54,058 nt of DNA from Arthrobacter cupressi (GCF_900099975.1 NZ_FNEI01000019.1:1-54058); one strand, 5' to 3'. Numbered from the stretch's first letter, positions 8,316 through 19,107 are shown. Notes: generated by a model from the sequence alone, not told the origin. Translations and numbers: made by a program.

Positions 8316-10934
8316 GTGAAGGCAATTCGAAGGTTTACCGTCCGCACCGTACTCCCTGAGCCGATCAGGCCTTTGGCCCGCCTGGCGAACAATCTCCGCT
8401 GGTCCTGGCACCGCCCGACCCGGGATCTTTTTGCCAGCCTGGACCCGAAACTGTGGGCGGAAAGCAACCACGACCCCGTGACCCTGCTGGGTTCGATCGG
8501 CCGCGAACAGCTTGACCGGCTCGCCTCGGACGGTGAGCTTGTCGAACGGGTGCACGACGCCGCGGCGAACCTGGACCGTTACCTCAGCGAGCCACGCTGG
8601 TACCAGGGCCTTGGCGAGGACGCACCGGCCTGCATCGCCTACTTTTCCCCGGAGTTCGGCATCACCGAGGTCCTGCCGCAATACTCAGGCGGCCTGGGCA
8701 TCCTGGCCGGTGACCACCTCAAGGCGGCCTCGGACCTCGGCGTCCCGCTGATCGGCGTCGGGCTGCTGTACCAGGCCGGCTACTTCAAGCAGTCCCTGTC
8801 CCGGGACGCCTGGCAGCAGGAAACCTACCCGGTGCTGGACCCGGACGGACTTCCGCTGACGTTGCTGCGCGAACCCTCCGACGACGGCACGGGCCGGCCG
8901 GTGATCATCACCCTGCCGCTGCCCAACGGCCGCAAGCTGAACGCGCAGGTCTGGCGGGCCGACGTCGGGCGTGTTCCCCTGCTGCTGCTCGACTCGAACG
9001 TCTCCGGCAACGACGACGCCGCCCGCGGCATCACCGACCGTCTCTACGGCGGCGGCGGGGACCACCGCCTGCAGCAGGAACTGCTGCTCGGCATGGGCGG
9101 CGTGAAGGCGCTGCGCGCCTACCAGCGGCTCACGGGCACGCCGGCGCCTGAGGTCTTCCACACCAACGAAGGCCACGCCGGCTTCCTGGGGATCGAACGC
9201 ATCCAGGAACTGATGTCCGCCGAATCCCCGCTGAACTGGGACGAGGCGCTTGCCGCCGGCCGCGCGTCCACCGTGTTCACCACGCACACCCCGGTTCCGG
9301 CCGGCATCGACCGCTTCGAGGCCGTGCAGATCCGCCACTTCTTCGAAGCGGGCCTGGCGCCGTCGGTCCCGGTGGACAGGATCCTGGAGCTGGGTCGCGA
9401 GAATTACGACGGCGGCAACCCGGCCGTGTTCAACATGGCGGTGATGGGGCTGCGGCTGGCCCAGCGCGCAAACGGTGTGGCCAAGTTGCACGGCGTGGTG
9501 TCCCGGGAGATGTTCTCCGGACTCTGGCCGGGCTTCGACCATTCGGAAGTGCCCATCACCTCCGTCACCAACGGCGTGCACGTCCCGTCCTGGGTGGACC
9601 CGCGGATCTCCGAACTCGCCGGGACCCAGTTCGGTGCCGAGGCCGGAGAGCCCGGACGCTGGGACCTGGCCTACAACGTCAGCGATGAGGACATCTGGGC
9701 GCTGCGCCGCGAACTGCGGGTCTCCCTGGTGGAGGACGTGCGGCGCCGGCTGCGGGCATCGTGGAAGAAACGCGGAGCCGCCGACGCCGAGCTCGGCTGG
9801 ACGGACACCGTGCTGGATCCGGACGTCCTCACCATCGGTTTCGCCCGCCGCGTGCCCACCTACAAGCGGCTCACACTGATGCTGCGTGATCCCAAACGGC
9901 TGAAGGCGCTGCTGCTGGACAAGAAGCACCCGATCCAGCTGGTGATCGCCGGGAAGTCCCACCCTGCGGACGATGCCGGCAAGAAGATGATCCAGGACCT
10001 GGTCCGGTTCACCGACGACCCCGAGGTCCGGCACCGGATCGTCTTCCTGCCGAACTATGACATCGCCATGGCCCGCACGCTCTTCCCGGGCTGCGACGTG
10101 TGGCTGAACAACCCGCTCCGCCCCCTGGAAGCCTGCGGTACCTCGGGCATGAAGGCGGCCATCAACGGCTCCCTCAACCTGTCGGTGCTGGATGGCTGGT
10201 GGGACGAAATGTACGACGGCGAGAACGGCTGGGCGATCCCTACTGCCAACAACGGCGCCTCCCCCGAGGATCGGGACGACATCGAAGCCGCGGCCCTGTA
10301 CGAGCTGCTGGAAACCCAAGTGGCCCCGCGCTTCTACGGGTCGGTGGTTGCCGAGGGCGCTGGCGCGGCAGGTCCGTCGGAGTCCGCACCGCAGGCCGTT
10401 CCCACGCACTGGGTTTCCATGATCAAGCACACGCTGGCCAAGCTGGGCCCGGCGGTGTCGGCCGAACGGATGCTGCAGGACTACGTCAACCGGCTCTACT
10501 GCCCCGCTGCCGTGTCCGGCCGGCGCGCCGCCGCGGGTTCCTTCAAGGAAGCCAAGGACCTCGCCGCTTGGACCACCCGGGTCCGCAACGCCTGGCCGCA
10601 GCTGGTGGTGGAGCACGTGGACTCCGTGGGCGTTACGGAAGAGCCCAGGGTCGGTGACAACCTCCATGTGAACGCCTACATCGCGCTGCGTTCTTTGACC
10701 CCGGACGATGTCTGCGTGGAGATCGCGTACGGCCGTGCCGAGGAAAGCGACGAACTCGACGACGTGACCGTGTCCGAGCTGACGACCTTCGAGGAACTCG
10801 GCAACGGCCGGTACCTCTTCTCCGGTTCCGTCCTGATCAACCGTTCGGGCTCGTTCGGCTACACGGTACGGGTCCTGCCGAACAACCCCGCCCTGGCATC
10901 CAAGGCCGAGCTTGGCCTGATTGCCAACGCCTGA
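8316..10934 (+). CDS. glgP: alpha-glucan (glycogen) phosphorylase, actinobacterial type with DUF3417
   Basis: The 872-residue PLP enzyme releases glucose-1-phosphate from alpha-1,4-glucan ends. The N-terminal region (residues about 1-120) is the DUF3417-type segment seen in actinobacterial and archaeal phosphorylases, with LARLANNLRWSWHRPTRDLF. It is followed by YFSPEFGITEVLPQYSGGLG and NEGHAGFLGIERIQEL. The PLP lysine is K613 in ACGTSGMKAAINGSLN. The start at GTG 8316 (MKAIRRFTVRTVLPEP) agrees with the usual N-terminus of the family and with the leaderless -10. It is divergent from the glgE operon, so synthesis and degradation of the same polymer share a 131-bp control region. A strong terminator follows. 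Confidence 0.96.
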   Translation: MKAIRRFTVRTVLPEPIRPLARLANNLRWSWHRPTRDLFASLDPKLWAESNHDPVTLLGSIGREQLDRLASDGELVERVHDAAANLDRYLSEPRWYQGLGEDAPACIAYFSPEFGITEVLPQYSGGLGILAGDHLKAASDLGVPLIGVGLLYQAGYFKQSLSRDAWQQETYPVLDPDGLPLTLLREPSDDGTGRPVIITLPLPNGRKLNAQVWRADVGRVPLLLLDSNVSGNDDAARGITDRLYGGGGDHRLQQELLLGMGGVKALRAYQRLTGTPAPEVFHTNEGHAGFLGIERIQELMSAESPLNWDEALAAGRASTVFTTHTPVPAGIDRFEAVQIRHFFEAGLAPSVPVDRILELGRENYDGGNPAVFNMAVMGLRLAQRANGVAKLHGVVSREMFSGLWPGFDHSEVPITSVTNGVHVPSWVDPRISELAGTQFGAEAGEPGRWDLAYNVSDEDIWALRRELRVSLVEDVRRRLRASWKKRGAADAELGWTDTVLDPDVLTIGFARRVPTYKRLTLMLRDPKRLKALLLDKKHPIQLVIAGKSHPADDAGKKMIQDLVRFTDDPEVRHRIVFLPNYDIAMARTLFPGCDVWLNNPLRPLEACGTSGMKAAINGSLNLSVLDGWWDEMYDGENGWAIPTANNGASPEDRDDIEAAALYELLETQVAPRFYGSVVAEGAGAAGPSESAPQAVPTHWVSMIKHTLAKLGPAVSAERMLQDYVNRLYCPAAVSGRRAAAGSFKEAKDLAAWTTRVRNAWPQLVVEHVDSVGVTEEPRVGDNLHVNAYIALRSLTPDDVCVEIAYGRAEESDELDDVTVSELTTFEELGNGRYLFSGSVLINRSGSFGYTVRVLPNNPALASKAELGLIANA

Positions 10935-10944
10935 TCTACCTGCA

Positions 10945-10986
10945 ACGGAAGGGACGCCGGACCGTCTGGTCCGGCGTCCCTTCCGT
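10945..10986 (+). terminator. intrinsic terminator of glgP
   Basis: A perfect 19-bp stem (10945-10963 with 10968-10986) with loop GTCT is followed by TTAA. It starts 10 nt after the glgP stop. Confidence 0.9.
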
Positions 10987-11024
10987 TTAACTTCCTGCCT
11001 GAAATCCTCCCGCCCCGGCGGACG

Positions 11025-11384
11025 CTATTGCTGAAAGACGGCGATGACCGCCAGGTCCCTGCCGGCGTAGGCCTCGGCGTCCTGCAGGATTTCGCAGACG
11101 ACGCCGAAGGAACGGTCCGTGCGGTAGGCGGCCGGGACCTGCCAGATGAGGGTGACCGGGGCCTGTCCGTCCTCGGAGAGGCCGTCTGCGAAGTCGTGGA
11201 GGGAGTCGTTCAAGGCATCGAGGTTGATCCCGTAGTACTCCGGGAAATCCAGGACTTGGCCGAAGACTTCGAGGACGGCCTGCTTGGTTGCGGCGGGCGG
11301 CACCAGGACGGTGCGGCGGCCGGCGTCGGCGATCTGATCCCGGAGTTCGTCCAGGGTCCAGGTGTCCGCGGAATAGATCTTCAT
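11025..11384 (-). CDS. barstar-family protein (ribonuclease inhibitor-like)
   Basis: The 119-residue protein matches the barstar fold: a central YYGINLDALNDSLHDF segment corresponds to the barnase-binding helix region, and the end VIAVFQQ is a terminal beta strand. Barstar-family proteins bind and block barnase-like secreted ribonucleases in the cytoplasm. The start at ATG 11384 (MKIYSADTW) is supported by AAGGGAGAG 7 nt upstream; a longer open frame to 11510 has poor codon quality. It lies 67 nt downstream of glgX on the same strand and may be co-transcribed. No barnase-like toxin gene is nearby, so it is an orphan here. Confidence 0.85.
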   Translation of the reverse strand: MKIYSADTWTLDELRDQIADAGRRTVLVPPAATKQAVLEVFGQVLDFPEYYGINLDALNDSLHDFADGLSEDGQAPVTLIWQVPAAYRTDRSFGVVCEILQDAEAYAGRDLAVIAVFQQ

Positions 11385-11451
11385 GGCGGGCTCTCCCTTC
11401 GGCTGTTTCAGGCCGGGCCGAACGTGCCGGGCCGAACGCTCGGGTCCCGGG

Positions 11452-13563
<2,112 letters not shown>

Positions 13564-13576
13564 CGCATAAAGCTTA
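13564..13576 (-). promoter_or_regulatory. leaderless promoter of glgX
   Basis: TAAGCT (13576-13571, minus strand) ends 7 nt before ATG 13563. Confidence 0.55.
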
Positions 13577-13692
13577 GCTGCCAGCCGGTGTTGCCGTACG
13601 AAATCGTCGTTCTATTGCGGATTCCCTCCGGTCCGCCCACCCCCGGCATACTGGACATGTCCGCTCTGGTCATTCCCGCCCGTGGAGGTGCC

Positions 13693-14505
13693 ATGCGCAT
13701 TGCGCTCGCTCAGATCATTACCGGCCGCGACCTCGCGGCAAACCTGGAACAGCTTGAAGACTACGCCCGGCAGGCCAAGGACGGCGGCGCCGGGTTGGTG
13801 GTGTTCCCCGAAGCAACGATGCGGGCGTTCGGGAATTCGCTGACCGACATCGCCGAAGACACGGACGGGCCGTGGGCCGCCGCAGTCCGGCGGATCGCAG
13901 CCGAGTTGGGAATCGTGATCGTCGCCGGGATGTTCACCCCCGGACGCGCCGCGGACGGCAGCAGCAACAGCAAGGTCCGGAACACCCTCCTGGCCACCGG
14001 CCCGGGCGTTGAGGCCAGTTACGACAAGATCCACCTTTTCGACGCGTTCGGCTTCGCCGAATCGGACACCGTGGACGCCGGGACAGCTCCTGTGACGTTC
14101 GACGCCGGCGGCCTCACCTTCGGGCTGGCGACCTGCTACGACATCCGCTTCCCGGCCCTTTTCACGGCAAACGCGGCGCGCGGCGCCGTGGTGAACATCG
14201 TGTCCGCCTCCTGGGGTTCAGGCCCGGGCAAAGTGGACCAGTGGCAGCTGCTTGCCCGCGCACGCGCGGTGGACACCACCACCTTCGTCCTTGCCTGCGG
14301 GCAGGGCGACCCGGCCACCCAGGGCGTGGAGCCGAAGGGAGCGGCCCCCACAGGCGTCGGACATTCGATGGTGGTCTCACCGTTCGGCGAGGTCCTGGAA
14401 AGCCTCGGCGGCGCCCCGGGCCTCCTCTTCGCAGACCTGGACCCCGCCGTCGTACAGGAAGCCAGATCCAAACTCCCAGTCCTAGCCAACCGCCGCGATT
14501 TCTAA
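13693..14505 (+). CDS. carbon-nitrogen hydrolase (nitrilase superfamily)
   Basis: The 270-residue protein is a nitrilase-superfamily amidase. It has the complete Glu-Lys-Cys triad: E in VVFPEATM, K in YDKIHLFD and C in ATCYDIRFP. The YDKIHLFDAFGF and CYDIRFP segments resemble the Nit1/Nit2/omega-amidase branch, which hydrolyses omega-amides or deaminated glutathione. The exact substrate cannot be assigned from sequence. ATG 13693 is chosen over the upstream frame opening at 13588 because GGAGG sits 5 nt before it and MRIALAQI is the usual N-terminus. It is divergent from glgX and is followed by a terminator. Confidence 0.93.
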   Translation: MRIALAQIITGRDLAANLEQLEDYARQAKDGGAGLVVFPEATMRAFGNSLTDIAEDTDGPWAAAVRRIAAELGIVIVAGMFTPGRAADGSSNSKVRNTLLATGPGVEASYDKIHLFDAFGFAESDTVDAGTAPVTFDAGGLTFGLATCYDIRFPALFTANAARGAVVNIVSASWGSGPGKVDQWQLLARARAVDTTTFVLACGQGDPATQGVEPKGAAPTGVGHSMVVSPFGEVLESLGGAPGLLFADLDPAVVQEARSKLPVLANRRDF

Positions 14506-14513
14506 CAACAAAA

Positions 14514-14558
14514 AACGGCAAACGCTCCCTGCCAGAAGACAAAGGAGCGTTTGCCGTT
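14514..14558 (+). terminator. terminator after the nitrilase-family gene
   Basis: A perfect 15-bp stem (14514-14528 with 14544-14558) has a 15-nt loop. An A-run precedes the left arm, so on the minus strand it ends in T-rich sequence. It may serve both this gene and the convergent rlmB, although rlmB ends 120 nt away. Confidence 0.7.
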
Positions 14559-14678
14559 AAGTACGGCAACGTGCCGCTAGATGCGGCGCGGCCGTCATCC
14601 GGAAGCGTGCGTCAAAGCGACGAAGGAGCAGCACGCGGAGGATGGCAGCCGTGCCGCTCCCAAGCCGCAGCCAGAGGC

Positions 14679-15665
14679 CTACTTAGCCGCCCGCTGCCGC
14701 GAGACTTCGTACAGGGAGATGCCCACCGCCATGGAGGCATTCAGCGATTCCATGGCCGAGTCGATCGGGATGGAGACGATTTGGTCGCAGTTCTCCCGGA
14801 CGAGGCGGCTGAGGCCCTTGCCTTCGGAACCCACCACGATGCAGACCGGTTCGGTGGCCAGGGTGAGGTCGGGCAGCGAGACGTCGCCGCCGCCGTCGAG
14901 CCCCAGCACGTAGATGCCCATCTCCTTGAACTGCTTCAAGGTGTTATTCAGGTTCGACGCGCGGGCCACCGGCACGCGGACCGCGGCACCGGCGCTGGTC
15001 TTCCATGCGGAGGCGGTGACGCCCACGGAACGGCGCTCGGGGACGATCACGCCGTGGCCGCTGAACGCCGACACCGAACGGATGATGGCACCGAGGTTGC
15101 GGGGGTCGGTGATGCCGTCGAGTGCGACGAAGAGCGGGGCGTTGGCAATGTGCCCCTTCTTCCATTTGGCGAGGGTTTCCTCCGCGAGCTCGTAGTCGTC
15201 TTCGTACTCGTAGGGCGGAATCTGCAGCACGAGGCCCTGGTGCACGGCGTCGTCGGTCATCCGGTCAAGTTCGGGCTTGCCGGTTTCCAGCAGCGGAATG
15301 CCGCGTTCGGCGGCGATCTTGAGGGATTCGCGGACGCGTTCGTCCACGTCGATCCGGATGGCCACGTGCAGGGCCTTGGCGGGGATGCCGGCACGCAGGG
15401 CCTCGACCACGGAGTTCCGGCCCGTTACGACCTCTTCGGTGGCGCGGCCCTTCGGGCCGGAGCGGGCACCCTGGCCCGGGCGCGCGCCGACGCGCTTGGC
15501 GGCGGAACGCTCGGCAAGCTGCTTGTTCTTGAAGGCCTTGTGGTACACACGGTCCTCGGCCTTGGGCGTGGGGCCTTTGCCTTCCAGCGCCTTCCGACCG
15601 TGGCCGCCGGTTCCGACGGAGGGGCCTTTCTTCTTCTTGACCGCCCGGCGACCGTTGTTGGCCAT
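14679..15665 (-). CDS. rlmB: 23S rRNA (guanosine-2'-O)-methyltransferase RlmB, TrmH/SpoU family
   Basis: The 328-residue SAM-dependent methyltransferase should methylate the 2'-OH of a conserved 23S guanosine (G2251 in E. coli). Residues 1-75 are a basic, low-complexity tail (KKKKG, RPGQGARSGPKG) common in actinobacterial homologues. The SpoU substrate-binding domain begins at VVTGRNSVVEALRAG. The knotted catalytic domain has motif 1 TDPRNLGAIIRS, motif 2 VGSEGKGLSRLVRE and motif 3 IPIDSAMESLNASMA. The start at ATG 15665 has GGGTGG 8 nt upstream; ATG 15677 in frame has no ribosome site. cysS lies just upstream on the same strand, a common actinobacterial pairing. Confidence 0.93.
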   Translation of the reverse strand: MANNGRRAVKKKKGPSVGTGGHGRKALEGKGPTPKAEDRVYHKAFKNKQLAERSAAKRVGARPGQGARSGPKGRATEEVVTGRNSVVEALRAGIPAKALHVAIRIDVDERVRESLKIAAERGIPLLETGKPELDRMTDDAVHQGLVLQIPPYEYEDDYELAEETLAKWKKGHIANAPLFVALDGITDPRNLGAIIRSVSAFSGHGVIVPERRSVGVTASAWKTSAGAAVRVPVARASNLNNTLKQFKEMGIYVLGLDGGGDVSLPDLTLATEPVCIVVGSEGKGLSRLVRENCDQIVSIPIDSAMESLNASMAVGISLYEVSRQRAAK

Positions 15666-15717
15666 GGTTGTTTCCACCCTTGTTTGAATTGATTGAGTCT
15701 GGAGTCAAGTCTACTGA

Positions 15718-15742
15718 ACCCCTGCAATTCGGCTGCAGGGGT
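15718..15742 (-). terminator. possible terminator or attenuator between cysS and rlmB
   Basis: A perfect 9-bp stem (15718-15726 with 15734-15742) and a 7-nt loop lie 29 nt after the cysS stop. On the minus strand only TTCAG follows, so termination may be weak and allow read-through into rlmB. Confidence 0.45.
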
Positions 15743-15771
15743 CCCGGCCCGGGCTCCGCGGGGCGGCGGGA

Positions 15772-17229
15772 TCAGTCGCGCTTGAGGCTCCAGGTGGCGC
15801 CGTCGGCGTTGTCTTCGACGACGATCCCCGCGGCGGCGAGGGTGTCGCGGATGGCGTCCGAGGCCGGCCAGTCCTTGCTGGCTCGCGCCCGCGCGCGGGC
15901 TTCGAGCTGGGCTTCCACGAGCACCTTCAAGGCTTCGTTTGCCTGATCGTCCCGGGCCGGAGCGGCGGCCTCGCTGATGCCCAGGACCCGCAGCATGTCC
16001 GAGACGGAGACCAGGGCCTGGCGTGCGGCGTCGAGTTCACCGGCCGTGAGCGCGGCGTTGCCGGAGCGGACGGTTTCGTGGAGGACCGCCAGGGCCTGCG
16101 GCACGTTGAGGTCGTCATCCATCGCGGCTTCGAAGGCTTCCGGCACCCTGCCGTGCCCGGCGGCGAGGGGGCTACCGTCGGCCGAGGCCAGGGTACGGGT
16201 GGCGCGGCTGATGAACCCGTCAATGCGTTCTACGGCGGCGGCTGCTTCCTGCAGGGAGGTCGGCCGGTAGTCGAGCACCGAGCGGTAGTGGGCCTGCCCC
16301 AGGTAGTAGCGGACCACCCTGGGCGGCGCGAGCTCCAACATCTCGGCTGGGCTGATGGTGTTGCCGATGGACTTGGACATCTTTTCACCTTCGAAGGTGA
16401 CCATGCCGTTGTGCATCCAGAAGTTCGCAAAACCGTCCCCCGCCGCCTGGGACTGCGCCATCTCGTTTTCGTGGTGCGGGAAGCGCAGGTCCAGGCCACC
16501 GCCGTGGATGTCGAAGCGGGCGCCGAGGTACTTGGAGGCCATTGCAGAGCATTCGAGGTGCCAGCCGGGACGTCCTGCGCCCCACGGCGAGGCCCAACTG
16601 GCAGTCTCCGGATCGTCCGCCTTGTGTCCCTTCCAGAGCGCGAAGTCGCGGGGGTCCTTCTTGCCGCGGGGGTCGGCGTCGGGGGCGGCCTGCATGTCGT
16701 CGATCTTCTGCCGGGTCAGGGAGCCGTATCCGTCCCAGGAACGGACGTCGAAATAGACATCGCCCGAATCGTCCAGGGCCGGGTAGGCGTGGCCGCGGTC
16801 GATGAGCCGCTGGATGAGGGCATGCATCTCCGGGATGTGGCCGGTGGCGCGTGGTTCGTAGGTGGGACGCTGCACGCCGAGGGCCTCGTAGGCCTTCTCA
16901 AATTCCTGCTCGTAGCGGTAGGCCAGCGCCCACCACTCCTCTTCCAGCACAGCCCCGGGCTCGTCCTGGAAGTCCGCACGGAAGGAATCCGCGGACTTCG
17001 CCAGGATCTTGTCGTCGATGTCGGTGACGTTGCGGACCACAGTGACGCGCAGCCCGCGGTAGTCGAGCCAGCGGGTCAGCTGGTCGAAGGCGATCGCGGA
17101 ACGCACATGGCCCACGTGGGGCATGCCCTGCACGGTGGCACCGCAGTAGTAGACGCTGGCCTTTCCGGCTTCGAGGGGAACGAAGTCGCGGACTTCGGCG
17201 GAGGCGGTGTCGTAAAAGCGCAGGGTCAC
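15772..17229 (-). CDS. cysS: cysteinyl-tRNA synthetase
   Basis: The 485-residue class I synthetase charges tRNA-Cys. Zinc ligands are C29 (VYYCG), C in GWHLECSAMA, and His/Glu in FPHHENEMAQS. The ATP-binding HIGH motif appears as PHVGH and the KMSKS loop as GEKMSKSIGN. TDIDDKIL is typical. The C-terminal helical DALR-like domain runs from about residue 350. GTG 17229 is the only sensible start. It has no Shine-Dalgarno but has TAATCT 6 nt upstream. The MshC paralogue of mycothiol synthesis is similar but shorter and less complete, so CysS is preferred. Confidence 0.95.
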   Translation of the reverse strand: MTLRFYDTASAEVRDFVPLEAGKASVYYCGATVQGMPHVGHVRSAIAFDQLTRWLDYRGLRVTVVRNVTDIDDKILAKSADSFRADFQDEPGAVLEEEWWALAYRYEQEFEKAYEALGVQRPTYEPRATGHIPEMHALIQRLIDRGHAYPALDDSGDVYFDVRSWDGYGSLTRQKIDDMQAAPDADPRGKKDPRDFALWKGHKADDPETASWASPWGAGRPGWHLECSAMASKYLGARFDIHGGGLDLRFPHHENEMAQSQAAGDGFANFWMHNGMVTFEGEKMSKSIGNTISPAEMLELAPPRVVRYYLGQAHYRSVLDYRPTSLQEAAAAVERIDGFISRATRTLASADGSPLAAGHGRVPEAFEAAMDDDLNVPQALAVLHETVRSGNAALTAGELDAARQALVSVSDMLRVLGISEAAAPARDDQANEALKVLVEAQLEARARARASKDWPASDAIRDTLAAAGIVVEDNADGATWSLKRD

Positions 17230-17241
17230 CGCACCAGATTA
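17230..17241 (-). promoter_or_regulatory. leaderless promoter of cysS overlapping the ispF stop codon
   Basis: TAATCT (17241-17236, minus strand) ends 6 nt before GTG 17229. Its first three bases, TAA (17241-17239), are the ispF stop codon, so one triplet would be both stop and part of a -10. Confidence 0.55.
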
Positions 17242-17772
17242 TCCGATGGGCCGGTCTTCCGAAGGGCTCCCGGCCACCGGGTAGACGAGGGCGGTGGCGA
17301 CGGCGGAGATGCCTTCGCCGCGTCCGGTGAAGCCCAGGCCGTCGCTGGTGGTTGCGGTGACGCTGACCGGGGCCCCGGCGGCGGCGCTGAGCACCCGTTG
17401 CGACTCCTCGCGCCGGGGCCCGAACTTGGGCCTATTGGCGACGAACTGCACCGCAATGTTGCCAATCTCGAAGCCGGCTTCCCGCACAATCCTCGCAGCC
17501 TCGCCCAGCAGGGTGGTCCCGGACGCACCGGCGTACTCGGGCCGGTCGGTACCGAAATGTGTGCCGAGGTCGCCGATGCCGCAGGCGGAAAACAGGGCGT
17601 CCGCCGCTGCATGGGCGACGCAGTCGCCGTCGGAATGGCCGGACAGCCCGCGTTCACCCTCCCAGAACAGCCCGCCCAGCCACAGGGGTTGCGGGTCGTC
17701 CCCGGCAGCATAGGCGTGCACGTCCACGCCGATGCCGGTCCGCGGCAGGATCACCCGCCCTCCCGCGCCCAT
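17239..17772 (-). CDS. ispF: 2-C-methyl-D-erythritol 2,4-cyclodiphosphate synthase
   Basis: The 177-residue protein catalyses the cyclising step of the MEP isoprenoid pathway, forming MEcPP with loss of CMP. Metal ligands are in GVDVHAY (Asp-x-His) and the later HSDGDCVAHAAADAL. The C-terminal block SVTATTSDGLGFTGRGEGISA is diagnostic. ATG 17772 overlaps the ispD stop in TGATG, so the two are translationally coupled. Length is normal for IspF with a short N-terminal extension. Confidence 0.95.
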   Translation of the reverse strand: MGAGGRVILPRTGIGVDVHAYAAGDDPQPLWLGGLFWEGERGLSGHSDGDCVAHAAADALFSACGIGDLGTHFGTDRPEYAGASGTTLLGEAARIVREAGFEIGNIAVQFVANRPKFGPRREESQRVLSAAAGAPVSVTATTSDGLGFTGRGEGISAVATALVYPVAGSPSEDRPIG

Positions 17773-18554
17773 CAGCCCTCCACCCAGCGCATGCCCAGCG
17801 GGCCTTCCAGCAGGCCTTCGGCGATGATCAGGTCCAAGGGCGTGGTGATCTTGAGCGACTGGCTCGCCCCCTGCACCACATGCACCGGGGTGCCGAGGCT
17901 TTCCACCAGCATGGCGTCGTCGGTGATGGCCGCAGACTGGATCTCGTTGAAGGATTCGGCGGCGGCATGGGCCTGCAGGAGGGTTTCCAGTTCGAATCCC
18001 TGGGGTGTCTGGACTGCACGGAGTTGCTCGCGGGGCGCCGTCCCGGTGACCAGTTCGGGCGCGATCGCGGAATCGCCGCCCTTGGTTTCGACGACGGTCT
18101 TCACCGTGTCCACGACGGGCGTCGCCGGGATGACTGCCTTCGCGCCGGCCGCCAGGGCATCCGACACCCGGTGGAAGACCCGTTCCGGGGCGAGGGCGCG
18201 GGCGGCGTCGTGGACCAGTACCCAGCGGGTGCCTTCGAGAATGGCGCCCAGCGCTGCACGAACGGACTCCGCCCGGGTGGTTCCGCCGTCGACGACGGTC
18301 AGCAGCGGCCCGTCGTCGCCGTTCTCCGCGGCGAAAGCCTCGCACAACGCCCTCAACTCGGCGTCCCCCTCGGGAAGCGCCACGCAGATCTGCCGGGCAA
18401 CACCGGCGGCGGCGACGCCCCGCAGAGCATGGGTCAGGATCGCTTCCCCGCCGAGGGGCACTTTCGCCTTGGGCATGCCGTAACCGAGCCGCTGGCCCGA
18501 GCCTGCGGCCACGACGACGACGGCAGTCGCCCCGTGCCGGGATGGTGTAGTCAT
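17772..18554 (-). CDS. ispD: 2-C-methyl-D-erythritol 4-phosphate cytidylyltransferase
   Basis: The 260-residue enzyme activates MEP with CTP in the MEP pathway. The nucleotide-binding start VVVVAAGSGQRLGYGMPKAK is followed by VDGGTTRAESVRAAL, WVLVHDAARALAPE and VQTPQGFE, all family hallmarks. ATG 18554 is preferred to the ATG of the open frame at 18599 because TAGGCT lies 7 nt before it (leaderless). The order carD-ispD-ispF-cysS-rlmB on one strand is typical of actinobacteria, but the carD terminator and the ispD promoter separate the first two. Confidence 0.95.
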   Translation of the reverse strand: MTTPSRHGATAVVVVAAGSGQRLGYGMPKAKVPLGGEAILTHALRGVAAAGVARQICVALPEGDAELRALCEAFAAENGDDGPLLTVVDGGTTRAESVRAALGAILEGTRWVLVHDAARALAPERVFHRVSDALAAGAKAVIPATPVVDTVKTVVETKGGDSAIAPELVTGTAPREQLRAVQTPQGFELETLLQAHAAAESFNEIQSAAITDDAMLVESLGTPVHVVQGASQSLKITTPLDLIIAEGLLEGPLGMRWVEG

Positions 18555-18567
18555 GCGCCCAAGCCTA
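18555..18567 (-). promoter_or_regulatory. leaderless promoter of ispD
   Basis: TAGGCT (18567-18562, minus strand) ends 7 nt before ATG 18554. Confidence 0.55.
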
Positions 18568-18585
18568 CGTGAGCGGGCAAAAAGA

Positions 18586-18618
18586 AACCCCGGCGGCACC
18601 GTGGGTGCTGCCGGGGTT
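18586..18618 (-). terminator. intrinsic terminator of carD
   Basis: A 15-bp stem with one G-U pair (18604-18618 with 18586-18600) and a 3-nt loop is followed on the minus strand by TTTCTTTTTG, a strong rho-independent terminator just after the carD stop. Confidence 0.9.
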
Positions 18619-18624
18619 CAATTC

Positions 18625-19107
18625 TTAGGAAGCCAGAACCTCGTCGAGAACGCTTGCGGCTTTCTCTTCGTCGGTCTTTTCCGCCAGGGCCAATTCCGAA
18701 ATCAGAATCTGGCGGGCCTTGGCCAACATCCGCTTTTCACCGGCGGAGAGGCCCCTGTCGTGATCGCGGCGCCACAGGTCACGTACGACCTCTGCGACCT
18801 TGATGACGTCACCGGAAGCAAGCTTCTCCAGGTTTGCCTTGTAACGACGCGACCAGTTGGTGGGCTCTTCGGTGAACTCGGCGCGGAGGACGTCGAAAAC
18901 GTGCTCCAGGCCTTCCTTGCCCACTACGTCACGAACCCCAACAAGGTCAACGTTCTCTGCTGGCACTTCAATGGTCAGATCACCCTGAGCCACCTTGAGC
19001 TTGAGATACATCTTCTCTTCGCCCTTGATGGTGCGCATCTTGATTTCCTCAATTTTCGCTGCACCGTGGTGAGGGTAAACTACTGTCTCGCCGACCTCAA
19101 AAACCAT
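18625..19107 (-). CDS. carD: CarD-family RNA polymerase-binding transcription regulator
   Basis: The 160-residue protein belongs to the CarD/CdnL family, which binds the RNA polymerase beta subunit and stabilises open complexes at rRNA and many housekeeping promoters. The N-terminal RNAP-interaction domain (residues 1-55) starts MVFEVGETVVYPHHGAAKI. The C-terminal helical DNA-binding domain has the conserved tryptophan in NWSRRYKANLEKLASGD, followed by VRDLWRRDHDRGLSAGEKRML. ATG 19107 follows a purine-rich site, GGGGAAAG. Length matches the mycobacterial protein. A possible -10, TAAACT, lies about 35 nt upstream. Confidence 0.97.
   Translation of the reverse strand: MVFEVGETVVYPHHGAAKIEEIKMRTIKGEEKMYLKLKVAQGDLTIEVPAENVDLVGVRDVVGKEGLEHVFDVLRAEFTEEPTNWSRRYKANLEKLASGDVIKVAEVVRDLWRRDHDRGLSAGEKRMLAKARQILISELALAEKTDEEKAASVLDEVLAS

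Noticed and set aside
11025..11384. Toxin-antitoxin locus (barnase-barstar)
   Set aside because: Only the inhibitor-like gene is present; neighbours are glgX and glgP, with no ribonuclease gene.
14562..14678. Additional small gene between the nitrilase-family gene and rlmB
   Set aside because: Frames are short, lack ribosome sites and give unstructured Arg/Ala-rich peptides.
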